DNA from: Spizellomyces punctatus DAOM BR117
Lineage: Eukaryota > Chytridiomycota > Chytridiomycetes > Spizellomycetales > Spizellomycetaceae
Direction of reading: 5' to 3'
NCBI RefSeq assembly: GCF_000182565.1
Contig: NW_015971539.1
Location: 1,483,219-1,547,218, forward strand
DNA: 64,000 bases
Numbering within the stretch: position 1 is the stretch's first letter; every line of letters begins with the position of its first letter. The notes below the pieces were generated by a model. It made no database searches. It saw only the letters and a program-made list of their open reading frames with translations, and was not told the origin of the DNA. The translations under genes and the position numbers were made by a program. Positions 58,467 through 64,000 of the stretch are shown here, in pieces.

Positions 58467-60313
58467 TTACATCATATTTCCAAACATGCCTGCATATTGC
58501 ATGGCACGTACTGGTGGATGCTACACAAAAGGAAAAGCACAACACAAGGTTAATACACTTGACCACTACAAGCGATTTCCTCACATGTGCTTCCATACCT
58601 CTACAGCCGCAAACTGGTGATAGGTGAGCTTGCGATCTGGCGTTACATGGATATATGCCCCCTTGTTCCCTACACTATCGCAGTAATTCGGCGCACTGAA
58701 AATTGTGATACCTAACAACCAAACGTTAAACGAGAGTGCCACAATACATTACAACACCCTCCAAGTAACTCACATTTCCCATCATGATCCACTTGATATC
58801 CTTCCTGCTTAACTTCATGACTCCGAATCAAGACTTCCAATCCATTCCTTTCTAGGAATGATTTCGTGACATCTGGTCCAAATTGGATGCCTACACCACG
58901 TTTGGAGGGAGATCGGCCTGGAAGGGGTTGCGGGTCAGACCACAAAAGCTCGCACATCAGACCTTCGGAGCCAGGTTGCTTGAAGCGATCGATTTGACGG
59001 AGCTGTGCTTTGGGCGTCAAAAGTAGGAAACGGAACAAAAAGCAAAAAAGAACAACGCACCTCATCCAACGTCACATCATCCCGACTAAATAACCCTCCG
59101 TGTACCACCAAAATCTTCTCATTCACCACATTTCCAATCGGCACCGCATTGAAAATCTCACTGAACAACTTGAACGCTGCCTCAGAGTATTTTGCCTTAA
59201 CCTCCCCTTCGAACCCGTACACCTTATTCATATCATCCGTCTCATGGTTCCCGCGACTTAGGAATATGGAGTTGGGGTAGAGGAGCTTGAATGCAAAGAG
59301 CGTCGTAACGCACTCCACGCTAAACGAGCCACGGTCGACGAAATCGCCGTTCCATAGGTACGCGTTCGTAGGTGATGGTAGACCGTTCAGATCAAACACG
59401 TGGAGGAGATCGTAGAATTGGCCGTGAATGTCTCCGCAGATGGTGAGTTTACCACCAGAGGGCACCGTGACATCCACAATGGGTGGTTCAGCCTCAAAGA
59501 GCTTTTTGGCTTTCAGGAGGATGGTATAAAGGTACTTTTTGTGCAACTTTTTTTGTTGGCGTAAATGTTCCAGCAGTTGTGTCACGAATTCGAGCGTTAC
59601 TCCTTCGTCACCCAATCTTGGCCCATCATAGCTCGCCTCAACGACCATACTCTCCACATCCCCAATCAATTCCTCTGCAGATCGCTTCCGATCTTCGAAC
59701 GCGATGGCTGCTTCAAACGTCCGGCGCTTGAGCTCTTTTTCGCATTCACTGAGCTTCTTGCGTGCGTCTGTGTCATTTGGCGCTACGCGACAAACGGCTC
59801 GAAAGTCCTTGACGGCTTCCTTTACTTTGCCTAATGCCATGTTCCCTACGGCTCGGCGGTAGTAGCCCTTGATGTAGGATGGGTCCAGTGAGATCGCCCG
59901 ATCGGCATCCTGAATCGCTGCGCCGTAGAACTCGGATCGAATGTATGCTATAACAACGTTCACTACCTGCTCTCATGAACATGATAGCCAAATCATGTAT
60001 TACCCACCAAACGCTCGATTCGCATAATAAGCAGCTACATTCGGGTTATGCGATATCGCCTCTGTATATCGCTCCACAGCCTCGTCGTACTTTTTAGCCG
60101 CAAAGCACTTGTTGGCGGCTTCTTTTGCCTACCATGCAGAAAGAAATTAACCTCCAAACACTGGAAAGACATACAAACGGAGCATACAGTTTCCGCTTTT
60201 TGCTTGTCACTATCAGAAACGGGGAGTGGGAGGACCTCATCTGTAGAGCTGCTGGCTCTTGTTGCGGTGCGGTTTTGGCTGTCGGTGGGATCGTCTAGCA
60301 CGTGGGCAGTCAT
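58467..60313 (-). CDS. Serine/threonine protein phosphatase 5 (PPT1/PP5)
   Basis: Exons 60188-60313, 60008-60128, 59061-59947, 58774-59002, 58599-58711, 58467-58520 (minus); 509 residues (human 499). An N-terminal TPR domain ([56 protein letters not shown]) binds the Hsp90 C-terminus and autoinhibits a metallophosphatase with [43 protein letters not shown] and [11 protein letters not shown]. The last exon encodes [11 protein letters not shown], the helix J tail characteristic of PP5. All metal ligands are present. Tail to tail with the b561 fusion (147 bases). Confidence 0.96.
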
Positions 60314-60593
60314 GATGGCAAATCTTGTTTAAATAAAACAAAACGAATATAAGGAAACAATCTAACAACGATCCGTGAAATGTCCAACAAGAATCTTGCA
60401 GTCGGCCAAGGGTTGAAGGTGAGCTTGCATATGGTTGTTGCTACGTAACCCGTGGCACAGCACAGTCCTCCATACAGAAGTGGATGGGCAACCATACGGC
60501 AACGAATTATAATATACAATACATCGTCTACGACAAAAACCACATCGTCATTACTATACAAATTGGAATGGTCCAGCGCCTATGAACCTTGAA

Positions 60594-63500
60594 CTACTTC
60601 TGCTTGTCCCGGTTCACAAGCTTCATCCCCAAGATAGCCAAAAGGGCCCAGCCCAGTCCAATATACACAATACTCACTAACGCAGTCGCGTAATTACCGC
60701 TGTCGTATGCACCCTGCCGGAGAGGCATCGTGTGGAGCTCTATCCATGGTCGTGCGCCCGCCTCCTTGATGTACCACGCTTCAATGGCCCAGCGGGGTGC
60801 GGAGACAGACCAGAGCCATCGGATGGGAGCGTAGAAGCCTGTTTGCATGACATTTTGCAATTGGGGGTTGACTCCTCCAAACACTACGTATAAACCACAC
60901 TAATGAGTACGCAGAGTAGATAAGAGACAGTGAGAACGTCAAACACTTACACATGGACCAGAGAAGAACAAAACCAGTTGCTGCGAGAGCAACAGATTGT
61001 GGTTTGATGACAGACGACAAAAAGTAACCTAGATAGATCGTGTCAGGATGCCCTGTCTCTTGCGCGACCAGCACAACATGAGCGACCTACCCATGGAGAA
61101 AGCAGCAAAGTACAAAACGAGAACCAGATCGAAAATCTCAAATAGCCTTTGGCGGAATGGGAGGAACAAAATCAATGCAAGCGTGTACATGATCGCTGCA
61201 ATGATAATTCGGGGAATATCCGCTATCCATTTCGCCATAAAGTACGGCAAGGTCGCCATGCCGCTACTGGCATCACGCCAATACACGACGCGTTCCCGAC
61301 CAAAGGTCCCTGCGCCCACAGCCACGCCCCCGAACAGTAGGCCAAGACATATAAACATGCCGCTTCCAGGAAGTTGATCGACTGCTTTCTGACATCCGGG
61401 GCCCTGGCTCAAAGCAGGCGGTGCTTGCCGGCAAACAGCCTGTGGGTATAGACCGAGATAGTCGTTGGCTTGTGTGCCGACCTATCACCATGTTAATCGT
61501 GAGCAATGCTGCACGTACACCAAACTCTCATGCGCCAATTCTCCTACCGAGATGAATATGCCGCAGAGCAGATGTACCACTTGGTCAAACCAAAAGGCTC
61601 CCGGATTCCTGTACAACTGCAAAACACAAGATATTAGAATTGCAGACTTTGTCTCCGCAACAACGCAGTAGGATGGCCCACCTGAGTACAGGCCCTTAGG
61701 TAACAGAGATAAAAGACGGTAAAAGGATTGGGCGTTCTTCTAACGGGATCTTTCGTGAACAATCCTCGCACTGTATCACGCATTTCGCCGCCAACATCAG
61801 CAAAGTAGGCGCCGATGGACCGTCCCATAGCACCAGCAGCTACAAAAAACTTCGCTTTGCTACCCGTACTCTTGACGGTTTTTCGCTTAAGGGTTCCCCG
61901 AGTGTCTTTCAACGGGAGGGTTGGATCCAAGCCAGCTTTATAATTTTCCCAACAAGTAAACAACTGCGTTGGTCTAAAGGCACTTGTGAGACGACATGGC
62001 ACCCGACCAGTCGCCACCTCCATGAAAAAATCTGCGGCACTCTCTCCTGCAATATAATATATGTTAGCGCTTTTGTCTAAAATACCGATCTTTAATAGAC
62101 CCACCTTCCCGCATAGTGAAGCCTATTCTCTCAAAATACTTGATGGCTTCGGCTCTATGACCAAAATAGATGATCCGTCCGCCCTTCCCGAGCAGTAGCA
62201 GATCATCAAACTGGTTGAATGCGGCAGGTGACGGAGAGTGTACCACTGCAGCGATGGTCATGAACTGTTCGCGCGCAATAGTATGCAACAAACTGCAGAC
62301 TTCGAATGATGTTGCAGAGTCCAATCCGCTGGTGGGTTCATCCAAGAATAAGACACTTGGAGCAGCCACAAGCTCCATCCCAATATTGACCCGCTTTCGT
62401 TGACCACCACTAAAAGTGTGAACTGCTGCATAAGAGTCCACATCAAAGTAATCACTGCCACAGATGCTGAACGAACCTGATACCGCGTTCTTCTTCATTT
62501 CCAATAACGTTATCCATAATGTGATCCAGTCCTAAAAACGATATCGTCTCCAAAACCAGATCCTTCTTTCTCTTGTTAGACCATTCAACCGGAAGTCGCA
62601 TGAGAGCGGAATGCTACAAGGATGCAAATCCGAGTAAGATAATTTGCATCAGGTGATGGAGTACCTCGTCACACGAGCTCACCATCAGGATATCACGGAC
62701 AGTCAGCTCTCGTAACATCACATCCTCCTGCGGAACAAATCCAATCAACTTGCGGTACTTTGAGAGTTCTTCCTCAATTCCATTGATGCGTATCGTCCCC
62801 GAAGTACGTTTGGCTTTATTGGTAAGCAGAGAAACAAAAGTGGTTTTTCCTGCTCCACTGGGACCCATAACAGCGCAAAGACGGCCAGGTTTCAAGTCGC
62901 CAGTGACTCCCTGTACGTGTGATCAGAGTTAGCAATGGCCTGCGGACGTCCTCAGCTCTTTAACATCCATTACCCTCATGATCTCGACGCCGGTGGGGAG
63001 GGTGAACCCCAGGTTCTCGAACTCAATTTCAAATCTCTTGTGTTCATCCGATTTTGCGGGTGGGGAGGACGCGTCACCAACAAAGTCTGGCACATCATGC
63101 TCATCTTCCGAGTCTGACTCCGCGTCGCCAACCAGCAATCCTGTCTTATTTGTTCCAGCCTCCATGATAGCCGCTTTTTGCTCCTCCTTCCCTGCCGCAC
63201 TTGCCATACTTGCATCCAGCCGTTTGCGATACTTTATATTGCGTTTCCTCACCATATACTTGCGGATTTGAAAAAAATGTCGACATTACCACAAAGACTG
63301 CGGCAAGCAAAATTAGGATCCCAATCCGCGAGACCGATTTTGTGCCCTCAGGGCAGTATGCTAAAAACGAGCAGCTGATGGGCTCCACCGAGCCGACTGG
63401 ACACCAGCTGCCGGATGGGCACACATGAACTTCGGCAGGGGTTGGACAGTAGAAGCCTGGACAGCAGTAGGCCGGCTGGTATGTATCTGGCGGACAAAGG

Positions 63501-64000
63501 AAACCTGGCGTGCACAAGTTCCGAGTGTTCTCAGTGCCATTGATATTGTCACCAGGCGTTTGGCAAAAGTGCCTAATAACAAAGAAGCGCGCGAGTTAGA
63601 AGCACGAATATTATGGTATCTAGAGCGTATCGACGTACCCAGCTGCACATGTCCAATTAGCTCGCAAATACGTGCAATTCAAGCCAGCTTGCTGTTAATG
63701 AAGCCTGTTAGCTGAAGATAATCTATTGGCATGCTACATAGGGGCGCACCTCCAGTGCAGAAGCCTGAGTCACATCTGCTGCCAGCACGCCTGCGGCCAA
63801 TAAAAGGGAAGACGTCTTCTTGTCGGAATCCATGCCTTTTACCAAATTATCCACCGCGGTTTGGTTACTGGAGAACTGATTAAGGGCATCTGAAACTGTC
63901 TGGTTCTGCGACTGCAAAGGCGTTAGCTAATGCAGTGTTTTTGGGGATCACTCAATATCGCAGACCAACCTGTCTCGAGGTTGTATTGTTGTTATTGTTG
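60594..64000 (-). CDS. ABCG-family transporter with Cys-rich N-terminal domain (5' end outside window)
   Basis: At least ten exons on the minus strand from beyond 64000 down to the stop at 60594. The visible N-terminal part is extracellular and Cys-rich (LNCTYLRANWTCAAG, LCTPGFLCPPDTYQPAYCCP, CPSGSWCPVGS), then a membrane helix (IGILILLAAVFV) and a basic/acidic linker. The nucleotide-binding domain has Walker A GPSGAGKT, the signature SGGQRKRVNIGMELV and Walker B VLFLDEPTSGLDS. An ABC2 membrane domain follows (FWFDQVVHLLCGIFIS, RERVVYWRDASSGMATLPYF, RWLWSVSAPRWAIEAWYIKE). This resembles the plant ABCG24/28-type half-transporters rather than yeast PDR full transporters. Frames on either side of about 63275 differ, requiring a 58-base intron or a shorter one. 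Substrate unknown. Confidence 0.88.

Overview
This is nuclear DNA from a zoosporic (flagellated) fungus, most likely a chytrid. Almost every gene is cut by many short GT-AG introns (about 45-100 bases), and fungal-type families are present (chitin-binding CBM19-like protein, expansin-like protein, SYLF protein, kelch membrane protein). The window also carries DNAAF3, a cytoplasmic assembly factor for motile-cilium dynein, and a CARM1-type arginine methyltransferase; as I recall both are absent from the well-studied non-flagellated Dikarya. There is no bacterial, viral, CRISPR or organellar signature. All exon models were spliced by hand from the sequence; every model given with an exon list keeps an open frame.

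Layout. 0-14 kb: C-terminal part of CARM1 (+), UDP-glucose dehydrogenase (-), CorA-type Mg transporter (-), complex I subunit NDUFA2 (-), ARMH3/DUF1741 protein (+), COX17 (-), MTFR1-family mitochondrial fission regulator (+), and an unrecognised multi-exon gene (-). 14-33 kb: SEC18/NSF (+), secreted-anchored kelch protein with a C-terminal SH3 (-), SYLF/polyQ protein (-), MCUR1/CCDC90-type coiled-coil protein (+), SPT5 (+), proteasome beta-2 (-), DNAAF3 (-), SNAPIN-like (+). 33-48 kb: PI4P 5-kinase (-), nucleoside diphosphate kinase (-), PIH1D1 (+), ALDH3-type fatty aldehyde dehydrogenase (-), expansin-like (-), CBM19-like secreted protein (+), ALG7 (-), SEC13 (+). 48-64 kb: an intronless FAD monooxygenase (-), about 5 kb with little recognisable coding sequence apart from one intronless GC-rich orphan ORF, a DOMON-cytochrome b561-cytochrome b5-FAD-SH3-NAD fusion (+), PP5 phosphatase (-), and an ABCG transporter that runs off the right edge (-).

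Organisation. There are no operons, but strands alternate so often that eight head-to-head pairs share 190-655 base intergenic regions. Some pairs join related jobs: COX17 with a mitochondrial fission regulator, ALG7 with SEC13 (ER), and two secreted wall-type proteins. The most unusual object is the 55.1-58.3 kb fusion, which reads as a complete trans-membrane electron chain with an SH3 domain inserted between its FAD and NAD lobes. The kelch membrane protein at 17.8-19.8 kb ends in a similar SH3 domain.
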